From Agaricus subrufescens (Eukaryota; Basidiomycota; Agaricomycetes; Agaricales; Agaricaceae): DNA of 64,000 nt. Location of the stretch: positions 3,224,001 through 3,288,000 of the forward strand of contig CM057059.1 in assembly GCA_029945375.1 (NCBI GenBank), given 5' to 3'. A program made the position numbers and the translations under genes. This document shows positions 36,900 through 47,416 of this stretch, piece after piece (position 1 is the first letter of the stretch; every line of letters begins with the position of its first letter). Under the pieces are notes generated by a model. The model had not been told where the DNA came from. It saw only the letters and a list, made by a program, of their open reading frames with translations, and searched no databases.

Positions 36900-37217
36900 G
36901 CGGAAGAACTCAAGAAGGTGAGCGAGGCAGTACACGCGTGCCAAGGCTGACTGGGTCCGGGGAGCAGTCTTTGGACAGCCGGTGCGCGTAGTGCCCTTCA
37001 ACCCCACCAAGCTCAGTCGCGTGATGTTGTGTTGAACACAGCCTGTACGTCAATGGACGCGCACGGACTTGTTACGACGGAGTCTGTGGTCGAACCGGTG
37101 ACGTTGTGATCCGAGAAGGGGATTGTATTGAGCCATGCGATCGTGATCGAAACGTGGCTTTGTACAATAGAGATGTCGCGTATAATTAGACAGCGTTGTA
37201 GACAGGGGTAAAATTGA

Positions 37218-37336
37218 GACTCTGGGGAATCCCAGCCATCGAAAAAAGAAGAATATGACTCTGGGGAAACCCAGCTGTCGCGAACATTGACATCCTACAC
37301 AAGGTTAGCGTCGCGGATGACAGTGGGGAAGCCCAG
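37218..37336. repeat. Three iterated TGGGGAANCCCAG motifs
   Basis: At 37218-37236, 37257-37275 and 37319-37336 the sequence GA(C)TCTGGGGAATCCCAGC recurs with small changes (GACTCTGGGGAAACCCAGC, GACAGTGGGGAAGCCCAG). Each is an imperfect palindrome around GGGGAANCCC. They sit between the divergent TET/JBP-like gene and the plus-strand orphan, as binding sites for one regulator might. Confidence 0.55.
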
Positions 37337-37727
37337 TTGTCACCACCGGGAAATGCGCGTAAACAGAGCCCTGTTCATATAATCAGAAGTCGTTCAACGG
37401 TTGTCGCATAAGATCACTCACCGAAAAGCCGCCGGCGTACATGGGGTGATGAAGAGAAAGAGGAAAGAGTGCGCGTAGGGTGCCGTGAGAACTTTGCTGT
37501 CGCCACATGACAGTAAAGTTAATCAATGTTGAACGGCCCCGATGAAGTAGTGGGGCTTCTATTAATAACTCGCACCTCTTTTTTTCGAGCCACCTCTGGC
37601 AAGAGACTCGCATCGACCACTTAGCGCGAGCGCTGTTTTTCAAGCCGTGATTGTCAGTAAGTCTATTGCACCAAACCATTCCGCTCTCTGACTGTGATTC
37701 GCGTTATAGTCTCTAGACCGTTCTCAT

Positions 37728-37915
37728 TCATTGCGACAACAGGGCTTCTCCTGAGTCTTCAACATAAGCGTTGCTTTCACATTCCGTTTATCACAAACAA
37801 TCTGCGACAGCAGGGCCTCTCCTGAGTCGTTTATCACAAACAATCTGCGACCACAGGGCTTCTCCTGAGTCTTCAACATTATCGTTTCTTTTACAATTCC
37901 TTTTATCACCGACAA
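37728..37915. repeat. Imperfect direct repeats upstream of the plus-strand orphan
   Basis: Three imperfect copies of a 40-60 bp unit with CAACAGGGCTTCTCCTGAGT and TTTATCACAAACAATCTGCG. They leave the frame open upstream of the first ATG but do not look coding. Confidence 0.55.
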
Positions 37916-37944
37916 TCTCCTTGTCCACGTATTTACTTGAACGC

Positions 37945-40645
37945 ATGTCATCTTCAAAGTCGTGGCCCTCGTCCTCTTTGCAGTGGTCCATGATGGAACC
38001 AGAAGGTCTGGCCACGGTTGTCAACGGCGACCTCTACTTTTCACCGAACAGCCGGAGGAGGATATCCGGTATACCTGCATTGCCTCAGCCTTGGAAGTTT
38101 GTAGAGAGAGTTTCGGCTGCCGCTGATTTTCAGGAGGCCCGGTGGTGGACTACAGGAACCGAGTGGCTTGGATTTATACCTAGACAACCCGTTCCCTATG
38201 CGGGTGTTTGGTTCGGGCCCTTGAACATCATACCCAATCGATTACTGTGCGAGAATCAAAAGGAGTACGGCTTACCGGTGTTTTATAGTGAAAAATGGCT
38301 CGAGATCGACTCCATGCTGTGGGAAACTTGCGAGATTCTTCGTGAGTCGTACCATTTAGGATACGCCCTTCCATTTCCTCCCCGACGGTGGGGTTATCAC
38401 AAAATGTACTCGTCACGAAGCGAGGCAATGCGACACATCACCGAAGGTCGCGACTGGTTTGCCATGTGGCTGGGGCTATTGTATTGGTCCACGAGAAAGA
38501 TACCAAACGGCCCGGACTTTGCTGAAGGATTGTCACCGCCCGATTGGTTCAAAACCGTTGTATTCAAGAGGTCACAGCATCTGAATGGAACCTATGTAGA
38601 TGCCATCCGTACGTCACAACTTCTGCAGAATTGGTGGCAAATCGACCGTGTGGGCTTGTTTCTGCACCACCCCACCGATGCCCCTACTCAGCCTTCGGCA
38701 CAGTGGTTCGTCGATCAGAACGTGCCTGTATGGTATCGCTGGGGTGACAGAGAACGCCGGAGCTCTTCCACACTCCGTGACTTCAAGCTTCTCCGGCCAA
38801 CTCCCGAACAACTGCAGACAGCAACGACTTGGATATCTGCCTCCCCCGGCCCTGCCAACTCCTCTTATTTTGTGGACCACAGGGAAGAGGAGGCCCCAGA
38901 CTACGACTTCACTGCCTTCTCCCCTCAACCGCCTTGCGTTGATGAAACCGGTCCTCCTCATCACGCCACTCTAACATTGGCTGGATCGCAGCCACTAGCA
39001 TCTGTTGTTAATACTGCTTCAGAGCCGTCTCCGAACAATCCACGCACATTCATCAACAACAAAGGGTTCCCCGAAACGAGCTATGGGTCTGGACGGTCAG
39101 TCTGGGAGCCTTTCTTTGAAAAGCAAGAGGAAAGGCACCGCCGCAAACTTGAGAAAGAAACGGCAAAACAAAAACAAGCTCGTGAATCACGTATGCGACA
39201 GCCTCCCAGGACTTCGTGCCCAGTTTTCGTTTGGGATTGGAACGATGACGAACCTCCCAAATTTGAAAGGTCCCGTGTCAGAAATGACGAACGTGAAGAG
39301 ACCCTCAACAGCTTTAGCGACAAGCAATTGAGGTATAACGCGTTTGACAATGAGTGGGATTGTTGTCGTGAATGGGGAGAAGATCTTGAAGAGGAAGAGG
39401 AACCCGTGCCGCCTCAGCTACAGCAACTGAAATCAGCAGACGAGAGATTGACAGACCACCTGGCGACAGAAGTCTGTCGTCTGCTATATGAGTATTATGG
39501 CTGGGTTGCGCCCTTACCCTTGCCATTCCCCGACAATACCTCCATTCCGGAAAATGACCACAAATCGTTGATAGCGGTTCTCGGCCTACAAAGCGTGTCA
39601 ACTGGGAGTCCGTTATTCGATACGCCCGTTGCCAAAGCGGCTATGCCGTTCATCAAGGTTCTGGCTTCGAAAGAGGTGGAGCGTCCTTTACCATTGCAAT
39701 GGGATTTGGCCGAGCAAAGCCGACTCTCTATCAAAAATTGCAGGTCACTAAAGTACATTCGAACGCTGACACAAGAGAAAGCTACGTGGTACATGTTTGA
39801 CTTTGGATCGTTGAGGACAGTACCATGGAACTTGGCTGTTCCAACGGCTGCTGCGGCGCTGCTAGTGTGTCGCCTGGCTGACAAACTCGATGAGCCCGCA
39901 AAGAATCGACTCAATGAGACGGCGGTCACACAGGAGCTGGTCATGGAGGGTGTTAAATTCCACACCGTGGTTCGTCGAGATACACTGGGCCCCGTTGACC
40001 CTGAGCCTCCCACTTCTACGTACCTGCCAATGCGACTGTCAGGCCATCAATTCAACATTCAGGATCACGATTTCTACAAATATCAATGCAATGAAATCAT
40101 GTCGTCACCTAGAGCTCGAGCGGCTTTGATGCGGGGGGGCTTCATGAGACGCATTGCCCTTCGTTACATGAAAGTATCCGAATCCCTACGAGGACCCTGT
40201 GGGCTGTATGAAGATCCGAGTCACATGTTTATCGCTAAGGATGTCAATGGTGTAGAGTATGTCGATGATGAGTTGTCTGATGCAGAATACAATATGTTGG
40301 CGGGATTATATTACCAGTTCACAGGTACGTCCTCATAGCTTTTCTCTCTACCTCTCTTACACTTTGACAGGTGAGGCAAGCAAAGTCGCGAAGGTATGTT
40401 GGTATCCTCAAGCCTGGATCTTTGAAGGCAGTGGACTGGACGTCGGTCGTTGGACTGAGCACGCCGAGGCTTTCTGGAATAAAAGGTCAAACGCTATTCT
40501 CAACGACAATGTCAATAATAACCTGCGTGTCCCTCTCAACGTAAATGATTGGCGGTCAAAACTGAGAGGATTAGCAGACGCTAGGAGAGCATGGGCCAAA
40601 GTAGAGATCTGGTCAAAAGATTTCTTGAGCAATTGTCTTGTCTAA
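37945..40645 (+). CDS. Element-borne orphan protein of 884 residues
   Basis: Two exons (37945-40324 and 40371-40645) split by a 46 nt intron give 884 residues. The frame extends upstream only from a TTG, so ATG 37945 (MSSSKSWPSS) is the start. Features are an aromatic-rich N-terminal domain (ARWWTTGTEWLGFIPRQ, WGYHKMYSSRSEAMRHITEG, RDWFAMWLGLLYWSTRK), a Pro/Ser-rich linker, a charged coil (EERHRRKLEKETAKQKQ), an acidic patch (EDLEEEEEPVP) and a C-terminal domain with CWYPQAWIFEGSGLDVGRW. I recognise no catalytic motif. Similar long orphans of unknown function are known to me in Agaricomycetes. It is the only large plus-strand gene of the element, divergent from the other three. Confidence 0.8.
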
Positions 40646-41112
40646 GGTGTGGTGTCAGGTGTTTGTCATTTCTTTCGGGCATGTACATACATATTTTTTC
40701 CGCTGCTTGATATCTTCTTGGGTGCTAGCTTTACGTTGTAAGATCAATGTATTTGGGATGCCTGCTATCACTATCCTCCTTTGTGGTAAGTTGGACATTC
40801 CTACTTCTATGCGTGTCAACTAACGATGATTTTGACTTTGCTTTCTAGTAATAAGGTTTGTATCTACTTTCTCACTATTGCTTGCAACAATAAGACCGAG
40901 ACTGAGTAAGAGGTCGTGATATGGAGGTACTGAGTGCTGTCTACATACACTTAACTAACAAAGGTACTATGAGCGGCTGACTACACAAGACTACACAAGA
41001 CTTATGAACACGACCCCGAGGAAATAGAGTGAGCCAATATTCGATGTTATGATGCTATTAAGGCGCGTCTATGTTCAATTTCATTGTAACGTTGTTTGAT
41101 TGTTGGCCGCAG
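40646..41112. other. Intergenic in element
   Basis: No gene is supported. The end (TTGTTGGCCGCAG at 41112) looks like an intron acceptor, probably captured with the TAF6 fragment that follows. Confidence 0.45.
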
Positions 41113-41842
41113 GACACCGCAGAGTCCTTAGGAGTGAATATTTCCGACTCAGTCGCGTCTGTACTCGCCAGTGATGTCGAGTATCGCATCCATCAAGTCG
41201 TAGAGGTGAATTCCTTTCGAAAATGTCCTATCAATTGTTAACTCGAGCGTGACAAGGAAGGCCGACGAACAACACTTACATCAAGCGATATTGACCTCGC
41301 CCTACGAACTTTAGATATCGAACCCCTTTATGGCCACCTTCCATTCTCTCAGCCATTGTATCGCAAAGCTCTTCCATTCCCCCAGATAAGCCAGCCTGGT
41401 TCGAGTCAGCCTGGTACAGCTGGACCAGTGTACTTCGTAATGACTTTGAACATGTCATGAGGGAGGAAAAAGTCATGTTGCCCAAAGGTGTTAGCTGGAC
41501 AGCTCATTGGCTAGCTGTGGAAGGCGTTCAACCATTTGGCTAGCTGTGGAAGGCGTTTAACCATTGATTCCGGAGAATCCTCCGGCTGTTCCACGAGAGG
41601 AGCCGACAGCGACCGGCGAAGCTAAGGTCAATGGAGCCTCAACGTCTGTTCCGGCCGCCACAGGTGCGGCTGGTCTACTTCCAGGTGGAGGTCAGAAACA
41701 CGGAGCTTTGCCAAACGCCAGGAGTGCACAATCTGCACATTTAGTGAAACAAGTCCTCTCCCGCGAACTCCAGCTCTATTATACGCGTCTCACATCCTCC
41801 CTTTTACCCCCCTCATACACACCAACGCGAGACAATGGTTAA
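41113..41842 (+). pseudogene. Captured TAF6 fragment (TFIID subunit 6)
   Basis: The first exon reads DTAESLGVNISDSVASVL then ASDVEYRIHQVVE, the TAF6 histone-fold start. After a GTGAAT...intron comes RRTTLTSSDIDLALRTLDIE and PLYGHLPF, the end of the histone fold. A frame shift leads to REEKVMLPKGVSWTAHWLAV and EGVQP. A 29 bp tandem duplication (41507-41535 and 41536-41564) then breaks it, followed by IPENPPAVPREEPTATGEA and LSRELQLYYTRLTSSL, the conserved central part. The C-terminal HEAT domain is missing, and several stops are present. Since intron-like sequence is kept, DNA-level capture rather than reverse transcription is likely. It cannot make functional TAF6. Confidence 0.8.
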
Positions 41843-41964
41843 CGTGGTTCTGTTTTGTATGCATCTGTTTGGATTTTAATAAAAGTAAGGTGCGTACTTA
41901 TTTAGCTCCTTCCATTCCTTCAGCTCAAAGTCACTTTCCGGGAGTTCATTTTTTTGGAAACATT

Positions 41965-41984
41965 GAAAGTTCGTGAAAGTTCGT
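41965..41984. repeat. Right subterminal direct repeat
   Basis: GAAAGTTCGT is repeated exactly in tandem just inside the right terminal inverted repeat. Confidence 0.65.
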
Positions 41985-41987
41985 GTC

Positions 41988-42017
41988 CCGGATTTTTTGA
42001 ACACTATGTGTGCCATA
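41988..42017 (-). repeat. Right terminal inverted repeat
   Basis: Reverse complement reads TATGGCACACATAGTGT, T, CAAAAAATCCGG, one base different from the left end over 30 bp. Confidence 0.9.
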
Positions 42018-42023
42018 TGCGTG
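42018..42023. repeat. Target site duplication, right copy
   Basis: TGCGTG directly follows the right inverted repeat and matches 29737-29742. Confidence 0.8.
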
Positions 42024-42195
42024 TTTTCTCAGCCTGGATCATGCTCCACTAAATTGTATGTTATCATCCTCATTTTCTTGTGTGTTTCATTTTGAATGTA
42101 AACTTTTTTTGTTTGCAGTTATATTATGCGCTGTGCAAGATACTATATTGAAACAACATCTAGGTCTGACTTGGTCTGTTAATATTTCTGTTTAA
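42018..42195 (+). pseudogene. G-alpha-like gene 1, 3' part
   Basis: Downstream of the element the G-alpha frame resumes: FLSLDHAPLN, an intron from GTATGT to TTTGCAG, then FILCAVQDTILKQHLGL and a tail to TAA 42193-42195. This is the beta6-alpha5 region; the guanine-binding TCAT motif is replaced by LSLD. It aligns codon by codon with the end of gene 2 (VSSSDPQQAK|FMTSAVQDIMWRQ). With the element present it cannot be spliced in the normal way. Confidence 0.8.
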
Positions 42196-42680
42196 TGAGC
42201 TTATATGATAACTTTTTTTTTTTTCCTCAATCGTAGAAAACTCGATGGCCTCATTTAGAGGAAGAGGTGTTTCGTCGTAATCTTCGAGAGAAGTGTTCTA
42301 GATTCATTTAGTTTTTTTTTTTACCGTCATTTATACCTATAGCAGCTTGAAACCAATTTGCACAGAGTTGTATGATATTGTACTGTATTGTTGACTATTC
42401 ATCAAGCGGATGTAATATGTTAGTGACCCAGAGAGCAGAGGGATCAGGGGTTGGACCCCGTCAACTGATTTGAAAAATCCTTCGTTCTGGGCTAAGCCTA
42501 CAGTATACGCAATAACAGGGCAGTTCCTGCGAAACGACGACTTGTGTGAGAGCCATCAATCGAAACTAACTTAGCTACCATCAAAACCTGCCACTGCCAG
42601 GCCACTGCAGATAGTATTATTAATCTACAGCTGAGCCCAACTCTGGTCTAAGCCCCCCTCTCTGTTCTGGTTCTTTGGAA

Positions 42681-44084
42681 ATGAATTTAGTGCGATCTTG
42701 CTCTAGAAGTAGGAGAGATGCGAGAACATTAGGTGTGCTCCTTGTCTTGCTCCTCTTTACTCGCCTGCATGCAGAAGGTACTTCCATTTTAGATCCTGAC
42801 GAACAAATCAAACGGGACAGGATAGCGGCTAAGAATGAAGTTAAGATACTTTTAATAGGGACTGAAGGGACAGATACAGTAAGTGTTCTATCATTGATTT
42901 TATTGTGCCCTTCTGAGCGGATCATATTGATATCAGTCTAGATTCCTACAGCTACTACGACTCAATCATGACTGTGGTTACAATGTGATGGAACGGAAGG
43001 GATTCAAGAGGGATGTATTGTCATCTACGATTCAAGCGTTACAGTAGGTTGAGGGTCGAAGCGTTGACTTCTGGCCCCTGAATGGATTATACGTCTAGGG
43101 CTTTACTGAAACTCGATCATCCTAACCTGAACTTCGCACTTTCTAACGAAAATTACCGGGCAGTGATCCTTGGCTTACTTGATAGTGCACCTGAGGACGA
43201 AGTAGTCGATGCTATGCGCAATCTGTGTCATGATCCTGGTATTCAAAAAGTGCTCAAAGACCAACGGTTGGTCAACAAGCTTGGAGAGTCCTCTATTCAC
43301 TACCTCAAGTCTATCGAACGCATAACTAAAGACGACTATATTCCTACTGATGGAGATATCGTTAACCGATGCATCAAACCCGGTAGTATAGCAGAAGTGA
43401 ATTTCACGGTTGGCAAGTTCACATATCGGGTTGTACGTATATGCAGGCAGGATGGGGCTTGGAGGAAGTGGATGCATTTTTTTGAAGGAGTGCAGGCTGT
43501 CGCGTTCCTTGTTCGTCTTGATGAATACGATCAATTCGTTGTGACGGATGATGGAGAGCAAAGAGTGAGTCTGGTCTTGTTAATTTCTTGTGACCGTTCG
43601 TCATGTCAAGTCACCCTGTTTGCTTTCTTCTTGTAGAATTACATACAAGAAGCGCTGAAGACATTTGATTCGATATGCAATTCCATGTGGTTTCACAAAA
43701 CTGCTATCGTACGTCGCGGATATAAATATTTCTTTGGCTTGCTTTGATTCTTGAAAATTTCAGATGTTCTTCCTCGACGTTCAAGGCCTTATTGAAAAGC
43801 TTCACAAACATCCATTGAAAGATGTTTTTCCTGATTTCACTGGTGGCGCCGATTACGATGCGGCTTGCGATTACCTATTGCAGCGCTTCGTTGATGAGAA
43901 CAAAAACGCTAAAAGACAGATATATGCGAATTTTATTGTCAGTTCGAGTGACCCTCAACAAGCCAAATGTACGTGGTTACACCATTTTTCTTTTATGTTT
44001 CATTCGGAATGCTGAGTTGTCATCATAGTTATGACAAGCGCTGTGCAAGATATCATGTGGCGACAGCGTATGGGTCTGGATTAG
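42681..44084 (+). CDS. Degenerate G-alpha-like protein 2
   Basis: Tandem paralogue of the split gene; its first ATG is 42681 (MNLVRSCSRSRRD), where gene 1 has an ATG two codons earlier. The spliced protein follows G-alpha order: VKILLIGTEGTDT, GYNVMERKGFKRDVL, IQKVLKDQRLVNKLGESS, NRCIKPGSIAEVNF, RICRQDGAWRKWMHFFEG, TFDSICNSMWFHKTAI, MFFLDVQGL, VSSSDPQQAK|FMTSAVQD, ending RMGLD. Compared with GNAI1, the P-loop is shortened and lacks GKS, Arg178 is Cys, Thr181 is Pro, Asp200 and Gly203 are Arg, NKxD is DVQG and TCAT is VSSS; only Gln204 is kept. GTP binding or hydrolysis by the normal mechanism is unlikely. The frame is otherwise intact, suggesting a selected non-GTPase function. The 485 bp upstream hold no gene. 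Confidence 0.75.
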
Positions 44085-44271
44085 CCTGTATGACTGAGCT
44101 TGAACTCGGCTATTTCGTTGTAGTGCTGGAGAGTTGCTCTGATTTATTATGTATGTCTTCGCCGCCGCATGTACCGAAGGTTTAAATACAATTTACCTAG
44201 CATATACGTAAGCGGGATGAATAAATTATGGCGGCGACCGGGAAAGTCGGGGGATCGAACGAAGAACATTT

Positions 44272-44751
44272 CTATGACTTCGATGATGTTGGTGTGTCTG
44301 TAGGTGGTTCTGTAGGCGGAACACCCCATTCAGGTAGCCCTTTTGGCCGCTGTATTCGTTTGGGCTCCCAGTCCTCTGAGGCTGCAGCACTCAATCGCTG
44401 TACGCACATCGTCTAATAAGCATCGGCAATAATACAACATCAGACAACTCACGAAATACTCTTCCCGTATGTCGAATTTCTTTCGGTTATTATTCAAGCC
44501 TAGCTCCTGTTCTTTCGACACCTATACCCACGTGCGCGCGTCAGAATATGAGCCTCTTCTGATAAAGATAAAGCACCAACCTGCTTCACTTTCTGATCGT
44601 GCAGGTCATACCGTGTTTGGGTAAACGTAGTAAGCCCATACGAGGCAGCCACTATCAGCAGTACGAAGGGTATGCCAAAGAGCGCTGGGCTCTTTTTGAG
44701 CGTCTGGTTGAGCTTCGAGGGGTTGAGGGGCCGAGAGGGGAAGACGGCCAT
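44272..44751 (-). CDS. COX16: COX16, cytochrome c oxidase assembly protein
   Basis: A mitochondrial inner-membrane protein needed for assembly of cytochrome c oxidase. From ATG 44751 it reads MAVFPSRPLNPSKLNQTLKK, then the membrane helix SPALFGIPFVLLIVAASYGL, then the family signature TTFTQTRYDLHDQKVKQ. After an intron (44522-44580) it continues VSKEQELGLNNNRKKFDIRE and EYF, and the last exon holds EDWEPKRIQRPKGLPEWGVP to the stop at 44272. The second intron's exact ends are uncertain, because the obvious GTGAGT donor does not restore frame and a donor four bases downstream (GTTGTC) does. Its start lies 87 bp from that of ADE12 on the opposite strand. Confidence 0.88.
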
Positions 44752-44838
44752 CGGGGGTGACAAGCGTGCTTCGGGATCTGCCGGGCGTCGTATTTGGCCC
44801 TGTTGGTCTGCTTTCTCAAGTTGCTTTATTCTCGACCG
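44752..44838. promoter_or_regulatory. Short bidirectional promoter COX16/ADE12
   Basis: Only 87 bp separate the two start codons, so both divergent transcripts must begin here or inside each other's 5' leader. I see no TATA box. Confidence 0.55.
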
Positions 44839-46476
<1,638 letters not shown>

Positions 46477-46876
46477 ATGGTTTGTTTTTTATATGCTGTT
46501 TATTAGAAGACAGCTGCATGTATGTAATTGAATTGGTGTGTTTTGTTGCGAGACTGATCCCTATGACGTTAGTCGTTCCTCGGTCAGGCCACGGACTTGA
46601 AATCAAAAAGGGTGTAATGGTGACAAATAAGGCTTCTTAACATTAAACTTATACTAACGTCAATTGAGCATTTCTTCTAAGACAGAGGAAGAGTGAGGTT
46701 CTGAGCTGCTGGAGTATAGAACGTCGCATAGATTAGTTAGACTGGCCATTTTACTGGGGCAATATGGGGTTTATCGGCGCTCCTATGAAACAGTGCGGAG
46801 ATAAAGTTATCAGGCTTGGGATCGGAAGGTAACGTCCACTGTCTTTGTGCTAGTACCAACTTGAAACAGCGTAATA
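46477..46876. other. Intergenic
   Basis: 3' flank of ADE12. No gene seen. Confidence 0.4.
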
Positions 46877-46981
46877 CAGGCACTACTATCGTAGCTAGAG
46901 TGGAAACACCGCCTTCTGGAACTACTGATCCTTTAACTCTCCTTCTCCGGTCCCCTCAACACAGCGACTTTGGTACATCAT

Positions 46982-47416
46982 CTAGAAGCTGCCGATAGGC
47001 TGGCAACATCCCCAGCAATCTTCATTCCCAGTGGGAGCCTCGCCTGCCGGGCAATCAGGTTTAGTCGGCTGGCAAACTGCAAGACAGATCCTCTGGGTAG
47101 GCTTGGGTGTGGGGGAAATAGGTTGGCAACAACCCCAACAACCAGGGCTTCCACTGGCCGCCTCACCCGGTGGGCAAACCGGTTTCACTGTTCGGCACTC
47201 AAGAGTGCAGACTCTGTCGGCGTCCGGAGCGCGTTCGGCCACGGTAGGGATAGGTTGGCAGCAGCCCCAGCATCCTTCACCGCCGGTAGGTGCCTCACCT
47301 GCGGGACAGACAGGCTTCTCGAGGTGGCAGATCTTGGTGCATGGTGTGGGTTGGGGGCTAGGGACAGCCAAGGCACCGATGGCGGTGATAATGAAAGTAG
47401 TGAGCAACAATTTCAT
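46982..47416 (-). CDS. Small secreted Cys-rich protein, three repeats
   Basis: A 144-residue single-exon protein. A classic signal peptide (MKLLLTTFIITAIGALAVPS) precedes three repeats of about 40 residues with the pattern C-x3-C-x6-C-x10-C-x2-CC, for example CPAGEAPTGNEDCWGCCQPI. The 18 Cys are even in number and evenly spaced, consistent with three disulfide-bonded modules in the cell wall or outside the cell. I know no named family. Small secreted proteins of this type occur in many fungi; function is unknown. Its paralogue in unit 2 has one repeat. A plus-strand shadow frame overlaps it. Confidence 0.75.
   Translation of the reverse strand: MKLLLTTFIITAIGALAVPSPQPTPCTKICHLEKPVCPAGEAPTGGEGCWGCCQPIPTVAERAPDADRVCTLECRTVKPVCPPGEAASGSPGCWGCCQPISPTPKPTQRICLAVCQPTKPDCPAGEAPTGNEDCWGCCQPIGSF

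Larger units (their letters stand above)
29743..42017. mobile_element. 12.3 kb TIR transposon with integrase-core transposase and TET/JBP-like gene
   Basis: The ends are perfect inverted repeats over 30 bp except one position, and TGCGTG is duplicated outside both ends. Contents from left: short AT-rich tandem repeats; integrase-core transposase (minus); Cys-rich/J-like orphan (minus); TET/JBP-like dioxygenase (minus); a spacer with three near-identical palindromic motifs; an 884-residue orphan (plus); a broken TAF6 fragment (plus); and a short direct repeat by the right end. It interrupts G-alpha-like gene 1 in the penultimate exon. TIR ends plus a complete DDE triad point to a cut-and-paste DNA element. 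TET/JBP genes in Agaricomycetes are known cargo of KDZ transposons; here no KDZ transposase is visible and the transposase is of a different fold class. Confidence 0.9.

Noticed and set aside
37771..37944. N-terminal extension of the 884-residue orphan
   Set aside because: The longer frame begins at TTG and lies in short direct repeats; the first ATG is 37945.
29743..42017. Element as an LTR retrotransposon or retrovirus-like unit because of integrase core and TG...CA near the ends
   Set aside because: Ends are inverted, not direct, repeats of 30 bp; no reverse transcriptase, RNase H or gag is seen. TSD fit is best with TATGG at the ends.
29743..42017. KDZ transposon
   Set aside because: No KDZ-type transposase or CxC zinc domains are visible in any frame inside the element.
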